In this document: one piece after another, positions 28,801-43,019 of the stretch | Numbering within the stretch: the stretch's first letter is position 1 | How the letters are laid out: each line of letters opens with the position of its first letter | NCBI GenBank assembly: GCA_009760885.1 | Contig: CM019691.1 | Coordinates: forward strand, 30,436,314 to 30,500,313 | Origin: Achatina immaculata | Taxonomy: Eukaryota; Mollusca; Gastropoda; Stylommatophora; Achatinidae | Direction of reading: 5' to 3' | Length of the DNA: 64,000 nt | Position numbers and translations under genes: made by a program | Notes under the pieces: model-generated | Database searches by the model: none | Seen by the model: only the letters and a program-made list of their open reading frames with translations | Told to the model about the DNA's origin: nothing

Positions 28801-31800
28801 TCTCCCCTGCTTCTTGAAATTACCATAGACTTCATAATGAAAAAATATTGCACAGGTAAAACAGCATTGGTTGGGTAATGGGACCTAACTAGAAGAACTT
28901 GATTTTGCAGATGACGTAACTTTTATCAGTGACAAAGTGAATTCAGTGCAAGAAAAAACAGATAGCCTGTCTTCTCTGGCTAGCATAATAGGACTTCAGA
29001 TTAACAAGGAAAAGCAAAAATAAACTCATACATAGCTCAGGATGCTGACACTAGAATGGAAGTTAGAATTAAAATTGCAAAAGCAGCATTGAGCTTCAAG
29101 ACTCTTGAGAACGTCTGGCACTAAAAAGTTATAAGCACAAAAACCAAGCTAAGATTATTGAATTCAAATGTAACATCCACCCTCATTTATACATGCAAAA
29201 GCTGGAAAACAACTAAAGAAATAGACAAGAAATTGGACTCTTTTGAAATGAAATGCTTAAGGAAAATGCTTGGTATAAAGTTGAACAAATTCAAGAACAA
29301 CACAGAGATAAGGCAGTTGAGCAAACAACAACCTGTCTCATGGGTGATCAGTAAAAAGAAAGGGACATATATCAGTCATGTGATCAGAATAAACAGTCAG
29401 AGAATCCTAAAATAAGCTATGGAGTGGAACACAACAGGTTGAAGGAAAAAAAAAAAAAAGGTCAACCATGTGAAACTTTAAAGAGGACATTGTTAAGAGA
29501 GGCCAAATTAATAGGCATAAAATCCTTTGATGAGGTTGTAAAGCTCTCTGAAAAAAAGGAAAACTTGGTGAACTACAGTGTGAGCCCTATGTGATGTTTA
29601 ACCGCATGGGAAGAATGTAAGATGTAAGATCTTCACATAACTGGTTTTGACTGTGGATTAGTAAATGTATATGTGTGCTTATTTCAGCGTGCAGCTTTCC
29701 ACATTATTTTTGGTCAAATAGTATTAATCTGTTGTCTCTTTTTTCATGTAGATCTCTGTGTGGGAGCTCCTTATGCAGGTGAAGACAGGAAGGGAGCTGT
29801 ATATATTTTCCATGGTTCCAAAAAGGGCATAATCACAGAGGTGTCTCAGGTAACAAAGAAAAAAATAACTAAAAAAAATTATTAATCTCAGTTCAAGGGC
29901 ATTGTTGACAGATTTGTTAACTGGGGCAGTTGTGCTAGGCTGAATTAAAAACTTTAATGATTTCTTTACCCCAGTCAGTCTTTACTTAGGAAATGACCGC
30001 AAGAAGATACATTCAAGGAATTATTTCTCTTTGAAATGTGATGCATAACTTTTATAGAAGTATAGTCAAATATTTTTTTTCAATAACTTTTTTTTATTAA
30101 CTGACATTTATCTTCATTGAAGGTATTTATTTAAAAGTGCAGTCTTAAACTACGATGACACATGATTTGAACTTCTATAGTATTTTCTTCAGTGGCTAGC
30201 AAAATAGAACTGGAGATCAACAAGAAAATTTTAAAATCGAATCATTTTAAAATATAATCGTGCAAGAGGATAAAGTGTATTTAAAAGGAATTGCAATAGA
30301 AAAAAGCAGACCATTTTGTATGTCTTGGAAGTTACTTAGATCAGGAAGGGGACATGAGAAAATAAGTTAGAACCAGAAAAGCAGAGGCATATTAGGCTTT
30401 AAGAATCTTGAGAAAATATGGAAATCAAAACTCCTAAGCACAATAATAAGGCTTAGGATATTCAACTCAAATGTAAATATCCATCCTTATATATGCATGT
30501 GAAAGCTGGAAATCACTCAAAGAAACAGAGAGCAAGTTGGACGCATTTGAAAACAAATGTTTAACACTTCCCATGCCACAGAAAAAAAACGCGACCGTTT
30601 CTGTCAGTGCCACACAAAAAGCGCGGGTCTGGATATATATAGGGAGTATAGTTGTAAAAGTGAATGTACAAAGTATTTCCACTTTAAAAGTTTACATATT
30701 ATGCATGAAAATAGCTGTAAATGTAAGAAGATTTCATAAATTAAGAGTTTTTTAGGAAAAAAGAAGTAGTGTGATGATTTTAGCTGATAATTGTGTACTG
30801 CTTACCATCGGTGATGCCCATATGTACAAAGTTTACCATCAGCAATTTCCAGATCTACTTAAATTTTTGTCCGATCTCATTGTGTGGTGGCATTCTCACT
30901 AAAATAATGTCTGAAATAACCTTCTAACTACTTTTCCAGTCCATTTAATAGGTCTAGATCTACTTGGGGTACATTCAGGAACAGTGTTCTGGTCATAGGA
31001 CATGTCTTTATGCCTCGAAAATCACAATAAATATTGAAATTTCTTGTTAAAAACATCAATTTCACTTGGTTGTTAGCCATACTTTGGATTAAACTATGAA
31101 AGGTCACCAGACATGCACAGATAAATCATGTACAATTAAAAATTACACTGGTTTTACACTGCAACGAAACAAACCTCGCTATAACGAGGATGGCAGTCAC
31201 CAGACTAACCAGAAGAGGATGGCAGTCGATGAGTTAAGGAAAGTGCTTTGTGGAATGCGAGACAAATGCAGAAATAAAGGAAATGAGCATGCAACAGACA
31301 TTCTCAGTAATGATCAAGAAAAGAAAATGTGGGCCATGTGATGAAAAGAAGCAATCATAGAATCACAAAGCAAGCCATCATATGGGAAACATCTGGAAAA
31401 AGAAAAAAGACTGACCTCAAGAGATCTGAAGGAGAATACTTACTAGAGAGACTAAAATAGTAGGCATCAAATCCCCTGATGAAGTTGAGAAGTTTGTCAA
31501 GAATTGAGACTCTTGGTGAGACACACTGTAAGCCCTATATGATGTATGATGGCTTGGAAAGGATTAAGATGTAAGTCAGTTCTTCCATTATCATGCTAGA
31601 CAGTACAGATCTTCTTCTTCATACGCACATTGGCGATGATGCATGGTACCCTGATTTTTGTGATGTGCCTTTTGCCTGGGTACCTCCGCCTTCAACACCT
31701 TTCCTTGCTAGGGTAGACTGTGGTCTTGCTCGGACTGCCATGAGGACAGTGGCTTAGGCTGGCCTGGCCAAAACTTTGTTTTCCAGCCTCTTGTGGCTGT

Positions 31801-34800
31801 ACTTAAGCTCCTTCTCCACATCAGATCCAGCATTCAATGCTGGCTGGCCAGATGGCTTTGAGACAGTTCCACAGAGACACTCTGACTTTGGGATGAGGAA
31901 CCTGATGAGTGCCTCAGCGATATCCATTCCTCGCCACCGATAGTCTGCCAACTCTGTTTTGTTTACATCATTCTGATAGCCATTGTTGTAAAGACCCATA
32001 GGATTGTCACGTCCTGGATTCATTGGTTTCCCACCAGATTTTCCTCATCCCTGCTGGTGATCTCCATGTCCCCATCCATCCACCAACCTGACATTACATT
32101 TTACAAAAATAACAATTACTATTAGTGTTGATTGCTATAGGTTTCTGGGCTACAGAAGTAGGTCAGAGTTTTTAAGCAAACAGATCTATGTTCCCTGTCT
32201 CCCAAAGACTGTGTTAAGATAAGTGTGTTCTTAACATAGTTGTTGCCAGGGGAAACAGTACAGATGATAATGTGCCATTTAATATCATTTACAACATTTC
32301 CACTTAATGGTTTGCTTCAGGTAATCTATGCCAAAGAGGTTGGGACACCTCTGTCAACATTTGGAGTTTCTGTATCTGGAGGCTTGGACCAGGATGGCAA
32401 TCATTATCCTGACTTGCTAGTCGGGGCCTATGAGTCTGACAAGGCTGTGTTTCTCAGGTTTGTCGCTGAAATTATTCCAATTGAAACTCTCTCCTATTAT
32501 AACACTTACCCTGTATGTATATTATGGGTACTGCTGTGCGTAATGTTGTGAAGGGAAACTTAACTCTTCCCGTACCGCGTAAAAAAACACGGACGTTACG
32601 TTGGTACCGATGATGATGTTACATGGCCGAGCGGGTGTTTTCATATAAGGGGGTCCCTTTATAAAATTCATTATAACAAACAAACTCCTTCATCAACACG
32701 TGTGTATCTCATATTAAAATAAGTGGAAATGAAAGAAGATTCCATAAATGAAGTTATTTATCATTTTAAAAAAACAAAGAATAGGAAAAAAACAACTGTT
32801 CTGAAAAGCTGGAACGATTTTTTGGCGCTAAAAATATTTTTTAGGGCTGAGCACTAAAATCAAAGTTTTACATACCTGAAATGTGCCAGAATCCAATGCA
32901 GAATGTTTATTCCGGAACCAAAACATCGATAATTGCGGATGCTTTTGATATCCAATAAATCTAACAGGTCTACAGATGTGAAAAACACATTTAGTAAGCT
33001 AGGTCTAGTAGGTCAGTATGACCATTCTACCAACCAACCTCGAAAAAAGTAGAGAAAATTACACTGAATTCGATCCACTTCGTGATTTCCTTTCATTTCC
33101 AGCCTGACCGGATGCTAAAATAGCGTAACTTTGGAACAGAAGAGTTCTGGTTGGCTAAATGAAAAGTTGCATCAAGTTTTCTACGAAAAAAAAATCAGAA
33201 GACTTAAAGGGTGGCGTGGGATCCGACGGTAAAACCGGAACTGGACTTAAAGGGCAGCGTGGTACGGGAAGAGTTAATTATGACCCACTTTACACCAGAA
33301 ATTAACTAAAGAGCAAGACTTGTTTTATGATAAATAATAACATATTTTAACCAGTGTTAAAAATGGAAAAAAGAAAACAAAACAGATTTCAGCAGTAGAT
33401 ATACTTCAATTTTTTTATTTTTATGAGAATTAAGCACTCATCTATCTACAAGAGCATGAGACAAAATGTGAGAGCTTTTTAAAAGCTTTGTGAAAAAGAT
33501 AAATCTACTCTGAAATGTCATACTTTTGTCTGATAAGCATGTAGAGTGACATGTTAAAGAAGTAAGCTGTAGTAAATGACAGAATTGACCAGTCTGTCAT
33601 AAGACATTGTTTCCTCTACTTTTATTGGATATTTTTATTGAATTAATCCTTCTGAATTTGATAATAAGAGGAGAGACTAAATGTTGATATGCAGCACACA
33701 GAGGGTAGATATGCAGCAACATTTTTGTGAAATAAGTGATTGATGTGGGTTGGATGTATGTAATAAAGATTGAAGCTTTTCTCTGTATCTTTTATCTACT
33801 GTATTTCACCATGTTCAACATTTTGTTAGTTCATCATACTATAGAACAGTTAAAAAGAATTCCCATTTCCATGCCATTAAAGCATATTGGGATGTGGTGG
33901 TAGGCCCATATTTCTAAAACCATTAGCACACAAAAGTGTGATGCGGTCAATATCATGCCTGGCCACATTTACCTTCCAAGATTTCTCTGGTACCCATTTT
34001 TAGAGCCAGGGTGGACCCTTGGGCCTTTTTTGGTATGGTGGTATTAGAAAAACATCTCCCTGTTGAGACTTGAATCCATTACAACTGGATTAGTAGTCCA
34101 AGTGCCTAACCACTCAGCCAACCAGGCTGTCAGAACACTTAAACATGGATGAATATTTTCTCTTGACTAGAATTCAAAGCAAGTTTAAACAAGTGAGCTT
34201 TGTAAGGCCTTGGTTCATCTCAGTGTAACCTCATTTATTTGAATACCGCAAAATGATTTTATTTTTAAAAAATATTTTATAAAATTTATGAACAAAAAAT
34301 GTTATAGTTATTAAACATATTATTTTATAACACTGTGAATTAGTGTGAATCTTTATTCTGTAGGGCAAAACCAGTGGTCCGAGTTTACGCAGTCCTCAAA
34401 CTAGAGCCTGAAATGATCAGCTTGGATTCTGTATCATGTATTCTGGAAGATAACACAAAGGCACCATGGTGAGAAAAGTGATTTTTCAAAAATGATGTTT
34501 TAATGAAAAATTCAATTTAAAAAGAAGGATCAACTTTATTTAGAAACAAAGCCCACAATTATAGTGTTTTATTTTCATTTTATTCATACAAAACACACAA
34601 ACTTGTGCCATTGCAAAGCACTATCACTCATTCTGTTGCTATTAATCATAATCAGTTTTTTTAAATGTAGTATGCTAGTGATAAATTATATAGCTTAATA
34701 TTTATTGAAAGAAGCAATATCAGAATTATTTTGTTATATTTCGTATTATCCTCACCAGAATGCAAAAAAAGTCATCTTTTTTTATACCTTTGCCACATTA

Positions 34801-37800
34801 GTATGTAATGTAAATATCACTAATGTATGTTGAAAGTTTTTCTGGTAGCATACAAAGAAAACTTGGATTTTTATTGTTTTTGAGAGTGCCAAAGATACAA
34901 AATGGCTAACCCAGCATGATGGTACAGTGAGGCAAAAAAAGTGTTGGGATTAGCCATAGCTAGGAATAAACATGCTTACCTCACGATACATGTCGAGCAA
35001 TAAAATGCATTATCTGTTTTTCAGCCTAAAAGTGTTTACCTGCCTCAAATATGATGGTGTTGGAGTTCCTGACAGACTTGGTAATCTCTCATTTAAATCT
35101 TTCAAGAACAGTCATTTAGATTAGTGTAAATACAAAATATGCAACATGCACTTAGGAGATTATACCAACAAATTGTTTGTTTTGGAAAAAAACAACTTCA
35201 AAAAAGTTTCACAAAATTCATGGTGTGAAAAGCTCATTAAAAAGAATTGTTGTATATTCAGATCCATCATAGACTGTCTTATTAAAGAGTTTGCCACAGT
35301 GTTACCAAATATACATACATGTATATACATATCTCTCTCTCTCTCTGAACCTTAAGTGCCCAGGGCACATGGGGCTTCCGCAAGGGTTTTCCACAAATGC
35401 CTGTCTTTCGTCTTTTTTTCTGCTCTTGCCCAGGTGAGCCCTCTATTGCTCAACATCCTTTCTGTTGTTCTTCTCCATGTCTCTTTTGGTCTACCCTTAC
35501 TTCTGCTCCCCTGTGGTGTCCATCTTAGTGCTATTTTTGGTAGTGAGTTGTCAGTCATTCGGAGCACATGTCCCAACCATCGCCAGCGTCTTTCCTCAAT
35601 AATTGTTGTCAGTGGTTTCATCTGCATTTCTGCCAATAAGATGTTATTTCTTATGGTGTTTGGCCAAAATATTTTTTTAATTCTACGTAAACATTTAGTC
35701 TGGAAAGAATTCAACTTGTTTTCTATGGTTTTGGTGATTTTCCAGCATTCACTTCCATAGAGTAGTACACTTAGAACATTACTCTTAAATATCCTGATTT
35801 TCATATTTATGCTTAGTTTATTTGATTTCCATATATTCTGTAGCATTGCAAAAGCCTGGTTTGCTCTAGTAAGTCTGCTGTTGATGTCCTCTGTGCTGTC
35901 TCCATTTTCTACTACTCTGCTGCCAAGGTATACAAATTCGTTGACCTCCTCCACTAACTTGTTATCTACTCTGAGCACATTTCTGTTGTTCACATTTTGC
36001 TTCATTAACTTTGTCTTTCCTACGTTGATCTTTAGTCCTATGTTGTTTGCATTCTGGGTTAGCTTGTTTATTTTACATACATATATAAATGGATGGATGG
36101 ATTGATTTTTTTACATAATACAGAAGGGATTGGAGCTAAATGGAAACTTCATCATGGTGAAGGATAAGTGGGAGGTAACTAATGATACATAATAACCTTC
36201 AGAGTGCTTCTAAGTAAACAAGAAAATATTTTACTTTACAGAATTGTCACCAGTTTTAATGTTGATTTATAAAAAAAATGCTTAGTACCAATGTTCCCTC
36301 TAAGGGTTTGCGGTCTGTGTGCAAAATGTTCAGCTAATGTGGAGAAAAAATATTGTGTGTGCAAATGTGCTATATATATATATATATATATAAAAGGCCT
36401 GAACATTTAATAACAGGACAGACCTGCTGAACTTTTCAGCAGTGGAAATTCATCTGCTCATTTATTTTAATTACCCTCTATTCTCTGTATGCCCACTTGC
36501 CTCGTCATGGTTCTGCTACAGTACTACCGAAACTATGCGATAAAAGACAAGTTGAAACATCCAATCCGAAAGTCATATCTCAACAAGAAAGAAACAGTAA
36601 AGGAAAAAAACATGTACCATCACTGTATTTTTCTTTATTGCAATTATAGCACAGAGGAACATCTGGAAACTGGAAAATAAAAGTAGCAATTTCTTTTGTG
36701 TGACTCCAAAAGTTTCGTGCATGGTATGATTTTCTGTGCGTGGCCGCACAGCTTAGAGGGAACAGTGCTTAGTACTAACCAGCACGTTGTAGTACCCTGA
36801 CCACTAAATGATTGTTATCTTCCATCGCCATAATTTTTTGTGTTCTTTTGTTTGTTTCGATCATAGTTTTATCCAGTTTCATTCTGTCACTTTCTTAGAC
36901 TTCACACTCACGTGGGTACTGGATGCTAAGGAGAGCAACAGCAGCTTTCAAGAGCAAAGAGCATTTTACGTCAACAGTGGTAACAACTATACAGAAACCA
37001 GAAATGTCTCAGTACAGAAAAATGATGAAAATTTCTGCTTTGACTTAAATGCTTATGTGAAGGTAGATTTTTTTTTTTAAAAACTTTTTCTATCAAATTT
37101 ATGTCAGATGCTAAAACATGTCTGCAGACATAGTAAGGACAGGCTAACAATAACTCTTCCTGTAGCAGTAAACCCTGAAAAAACCTTCATTAAAAAGTTT
37201 TCATGTGCATTTATTATGCTTATTTTATGATCTAAAGATTAACACCGTAAATGGATGATTAAAAATGAACACTTTATTGAAGAAAAATAGAGCACTTATA
37301 ATTTAGTAATTTACTTTATAATCCTCAATGAGCATAAGATATTAGTATGTGGATTCACTGCAGGGGCCGTTACCTAAAGAAGTTCTTTCGTGACACGCCT
37401 GCTGTTTATTTCCAGACTGTTTATGTGTCTGTTTTGTGCTCACTGTAAACTCATTGTTTTAGCCCTCTATATGTGGCACTACTTTATTGCAAGTCTTAAT
37501 CTCTATTAAATTGACAAATATATGTGAAGTCTGCTGTGGTCTCCATTTTCAGAAGCTGTCATGATGAAAGAGTTGATGTAGATTCTAAATACATTTTTCT
37601 GGGGTTGTGAACATTAATTGTGTAGTTTCATATAACCTTCTGCAGTATCTGTGTTGTGCATAAAGTGCACATGGTACCTCGATTTTTTATTTTATTTTAG
37701 CCCCTACCAGCAAATGCTTGTCATCCATGTCAGAGCCAAGATTAATCCTATTAAACGCACTTAATAAGGTACATCATAAGAGAAATGGCAGATTATATAT

Positions 37801-40800
37801 GTCAGTGTTTCCCAGGCTTGTTCGGGTTGCTACCCCATTTTCTTCCAGGCCACACTCTCAACACCCCGCAACCCCCCATGTACTACTCATTCAGTGGCCT
37901 ATTAAATCAGGATAGGCACAACACAACTAAAAACTTAGCTATCAAACCAATTTATTTAAAATTATGAAGGAGTACATTTATGACTCAGCTACTGCATTAT
38001 TTTCTGAATGTTTAATGTAATGGATGAGTTTCATGTAGGGACACAAGTTTCTCAACGTCAGGTTGAAAATTGCTAAGAAGGGAGGTAATACTGCCCCTGT
38101 CTTCTGCTTCATTTTCTCCAGTGTCCCCCTTACTCCCCCCTATTTCTTCCACACCCCCCCCCCAATCCTTTTTTACACTCCCACACACCCACCCACCCCA
38201 ATGTCCTCAGGGGTCACTGTCGCCCACTTTGGGAAACACTGATATACATTTATCTTTTTAACAAAACCTACAAATACAGTTCTTCTGTACAGGTCAGTTA
38301 TGAATAAACCAAAGCAGCCACAGTAGACATCAAACCATGCATTTTCCTGTATAATTGCTAAACTGCATTATAAAAATCAAATGACATGATCATGACTTTG
38401 ACATACGAATTTAAACAATCCTAGCACTCACTTATTAAAATGCAGTGCAACAGAGAAATAAACAGATATGCTGTATTCTTTGAAGGTGTACAGACTGGAT
38501 TGAAAATGCTGTGATCAGAGGTATAACTACAGCAATGAATCAAAGATTGAGAGGATCAGTAGAAAAGATGTAAATAATAAATTTTGGGAATTGCAGAAAT
38601 TCCTGGCTTCACTTCAACTAGATGGAAATGATTAGAATATACTCCTAATATACTATTTAAAAAATGTAATTAATTGTAATTAAATTGTACAAGTAATTAT
38701 TATAGGAGTCTATTACATTGTAAGAAGGGCGTTCAGAAATTAATGCACCACATGTTTTTTTTTTTAAAGCTAATATTGAAGATAGAAGCATGAAATTTTG
38801 CATACTTTAAATATGGCATGTGCCGATTGTGTGAACCAAATTGCACTGCAACTAGCCAAAGAATATGGCTGCCCTAACTATTAAAATGGAACATGGTAGC
38901 AACTTGCGGTATAAGCAACGAATTGTGATGGAATTTCTCATTACAGAAAAGGAAACTGTTGTGAACATTCACAAGCCTCTATGTGATGTGTATGAAAGTT
39001 TTGCAGTTGATAGGAGTACAGTCAGTCACTGGGTTCAGAGAATCAAAGAATCAATAAGTGGAGATAAAGAGTTGCACGATTGGCTGCGTCCTGCCACAGC
39101 CACCAAGGCAGAAATGTTGAAATGCGCTGAGGGCATTATTCTTACTGATAGGCTTATCACTACTCAACATTTAGCCTTAAACCTGTCAGTCAGCAGTGGT
39201 AGTGCAAATGCAATTATAAAAGCTCTCGGATTTTCTAAAGTTTGCGCAAGATGGATTCCTTGAAGTCTCACAAATGACCATCGATTGCAAAGGAAAGTAA
39301 TTTCTTCTGAATTGTTGGAGCATTTTAATGCTGATGGAGACAACTTTTTACCCAAGATCGTAACAGGTGACAAAACCTGGGCACATCATTTTGAACCTGA
39401 GACAAAAAGACAATCAATGGAGTGGCGTCATCCACAATCACCATGAAGAAAGAAATTCAAAACAACTCCTTCAGCTGGAAAGGTCATGATCAGTGTCTTT
39501 TGGGACATTAAAGGTGTGATTCTTGTGGATATTATGCCAAGAGGAGAGACAATCAATTCGCAAGCTTACATTAAGACATTGAAAAAACTCATTCAAGGTT
39601 TTCGCAGAGTTTGGCCGCACAAGAATCTAGCAGACCTGCTTCTCCTTCATGACAGTGTGCGCCCTCATGCAAGTCTGGCAACACAGGAAGCAATCATCAA
39701 ATTGGGTTGGACTGTACTACTCCATCCCTGTAGTCCCAATTTGGCACCCTCTGATGTCCATCTGTTTGGTCCACTTAAAGATGCACTCTGAGGGGTAAGA
39801 TTTGAAGATGACATAGGAGTGATTCATGCAGTGAAGAAATGGCTACATAATCAAGAGAAAATCTAGTACAGGCTAGGAATACGTGCACTTGTTTTGCATT
39901 GGCATAAAGCTGTACAAGGTGATGGGGATTATGTTGAATAATATCAATTTTTACGTGACATATCCATGTATATTGTATATTAATTTCATGCTTTTGAATA
40001 AATAGCTCCTGAGAAAAACGATGTGGTGCATTACTTTCTGAATGCCTCTCGTATATTGTTATTCCACAGTGCTTTTATAAATCTTCCTTTTGATTCTACA
40101 TTTTTGTTTGCTTTAATTTCTTCAGAAAGACCCTTTTGATAAACTCAGTCCCATTAAGGCAACCATGGAATTTAAGTTAGTAGAAGCAAGGTCTTCAGCT
40201 GTACGAAATCAGCAGTTGCCTCCAATTTTGGATGCCTACATTCCAACTACAACGTCATTTACAGTAAGTTATTTCTTCAATATGTCCTTTACATGCATAA
40301 GTTCATAACTTATTTTAATACTGTGCTAATTTTTTGCTGACAGATAGATTCTAATATAATAAAATGAAACAGTTTTTATTATCAAAGGCGCATATTTGAG
40401 ATAAAATTGTTTATTCTGGGGCAGCACAGGTAACTTACAGTTATCACTAGGTTTTTTTAAAAAATAGCAGCTGATTTCATAAAATGAAAACTACCCTGTG
40501 CAGTCCATCTTTTTCAAAGGATACTAAGAAAAGAGTCTTGAAATGCCATATCAAGCCAGTATTTCTACATGGGAGCAAATTGTGACCATTAACGAAAACA
40601 ACGAGAGCATTAGAGGCAACAGAAAAGTGGTTCCTATGAAGAATGTTAAGAATACTATAGACAAGACAGCTAAAATAACAAATGAAGAATAAATATAAAA
40701 AAAAGCCAATGAGAAAAAAATATCATGACAACAGAGAAAATGGGAGACAGGAAAGGAAGAGGTAGGCCAAGAGAGAAAATCTTAGATGGCTTGACAAAAT

Positions 40801-42948
40801 GGCAAGAGAGAAGCACAACAACAGAACTTATGGAAAACATGAAAGATCAGAAAACTGTGGAGTGGCATGGTCACTGATGCCTTCAGGATAACACATGATG
40901 GTGGTAACATGATGATGATAAGTGATTCTGTGTGTGCAAGAAATGATTTTCATTGTATTATATTTACACTGACTGAGTATCCATCCTGTGGGTATAGTTC
41001 TAAAATAATGTAGCTGAAACCAATTTATATTTAAAACTTATTTAAAGTTTTATTAATTATAAAATTTCTGTTTGTAATAATTTATGATTACTCCATCAGT
41101 TCCTGAATGATGTGGTGGTGGGGGGGGGGGGGAATAATTATTATTTATAATAATGTGCCAATAAAGACTAAAATGCATTTAATAAAATGCTTAAGTTGTG
41201 CTATTTATCTAAGGAAGGAAATTAGAAGGAAAACATCTATCATTCTTCAAAAAATAAAACAACCAGAAAATTTGTGGAGAGGAACAGACAGAACTACAAA
41301 AATAAGATTTTTAAGAGCATGCATCTTTCACATCGCAACATATGCCTGTGAGACCTGGACACTTAACAAAACAGCTGAGAAAAACATAAATGCCTTTGAA
41401 TGTAAATGCTATAGAAGAGACCTTCAAATACCATTGTCACACAAAAAAAAAAGAACAAATATATCCATACTACAAGAATTTAATATTGAAGAAGGTTGGC
41501 TAGTAAATAAGATTAAACAGAGAAAACTGAAATATTTCTGACACATTAAACGTCATGAGAATTTAGAGAAGACTGTCTTGGAAGGGTACATAATGGGAAA
41601 AAGAAAGAGAGGGAGACCAAGGTGAAGATGGCTGCAAGACATTGTTGATAATCTGCAAATAGAAGCATCAACAGCAGGGCACCTTGTTTACTTACTTACT
41701 TACTGACTTAACCAATTATTTAGCTTTTGTGACCCATCAAAAATCTTATAAAATAATTATTTTTACATGTGACATAGAGTTCTGATTGTGTTTGATATTC
41801 ATCTGTCACACTCACACTAGTATAATCATTGTGACATAGTGTACAGATAACTGTAGTCATGATATAACTCAGTTTTTAATTTCAATCCCAAATCTTGGGG
41901 AAAAAAAATGTGCCTAAGTCTTGTTATTTGACTGATAAGCTGCAGTATAATTTTCTTTCTTGTTTCTCCAAGGCCCACATTCAGAAAGACTGCGGTGCTG
42001 ACAACATTTGTGTCCCAGATTTACAAGTTTTTGCACGCAGGTTAGTTGTTACCAGCAGCTTCAACAATAGTTTTATACAAAAAGTGATACCTTCTTGACC
42101 CTTTGTAAATCTTCTACTCATGTTGTCTTTTCTTGTATTGTCTTATATCTCCCTGGAAGTGCGAGTTGGTGTTCTTTGCAGCTGATGTCATGAAGGTTTT
42201 GAGACACAGCATCATATCAGCATGGGAGCGGGTTATGGCAGCTATTTTTTCAGTCCCAGAGTGCAGCTAAAAAAGCAGGTGGTGTTCATTACTTCTTTAG
42301 CAGACTCAACCACCATAGGGACTATGACAATCCCTGTCCCATTAGCCAGGCTAGGCCTGTTACTGAGGGTACGAACGGAGAAGTGGAACAGGTCAGCTAT
42401 GGTTTGCTAACCCTGACACTGGCATATCAGTTACGGGTCAATGACTGCCAAAATGGATGGCATATCTCCCCCCCCCCCACATCTGCTCATCATGGCAACT
42501 GTTGTTGTCTTTTTATTATGTAGATATTTCTGAAAGATGGCTATTCTGTGTGATCTCACTATCTGAGAACCTTCTTCACAAGCTTCTTAAGACATCAGAA
42601 ACTCCTGAGCATGCAGAAATCTCATACTTCAAAATAAACAATAAATTCTTAGTGGCACATGATGAAACATTAGGAAAAAAAATTATCCAACTTTGGCATG
42701 CAAACCCCTGGCCTAACACATTATCTTCAATGTTATAAATTCCAAGAAGTGTTTGCAGGTCATCAATTTATATACATTTTTTGCAGGTTTTTGCTTTTCA
42801 ATCTTTATTAGCCTGTCTTAGATTTTTTTTCATTCCAGACTGTGTTATATTCAAATTTCTGTATGTGCAGTGACCTTATTTTGCGGAGGTCTCCATAGAC
42901 ATAATTAAGTGCTTGGTCATGTATTGTCATCTAAAAATTTTCTGTTCT

Positions 42949-43019
<71 letters not shown>

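Noticed and set aside
31754..32023. Host gene on the minus strand
   Set aside because: No splice partners or known domain; context and composition suggest a transposon remnant, so it is listed as unclassified.
39486..39791. Separate small transposase gene
   Set aside because: It is the same frame as 38865-39263, divided by stop codons of one mariner pseudogene.
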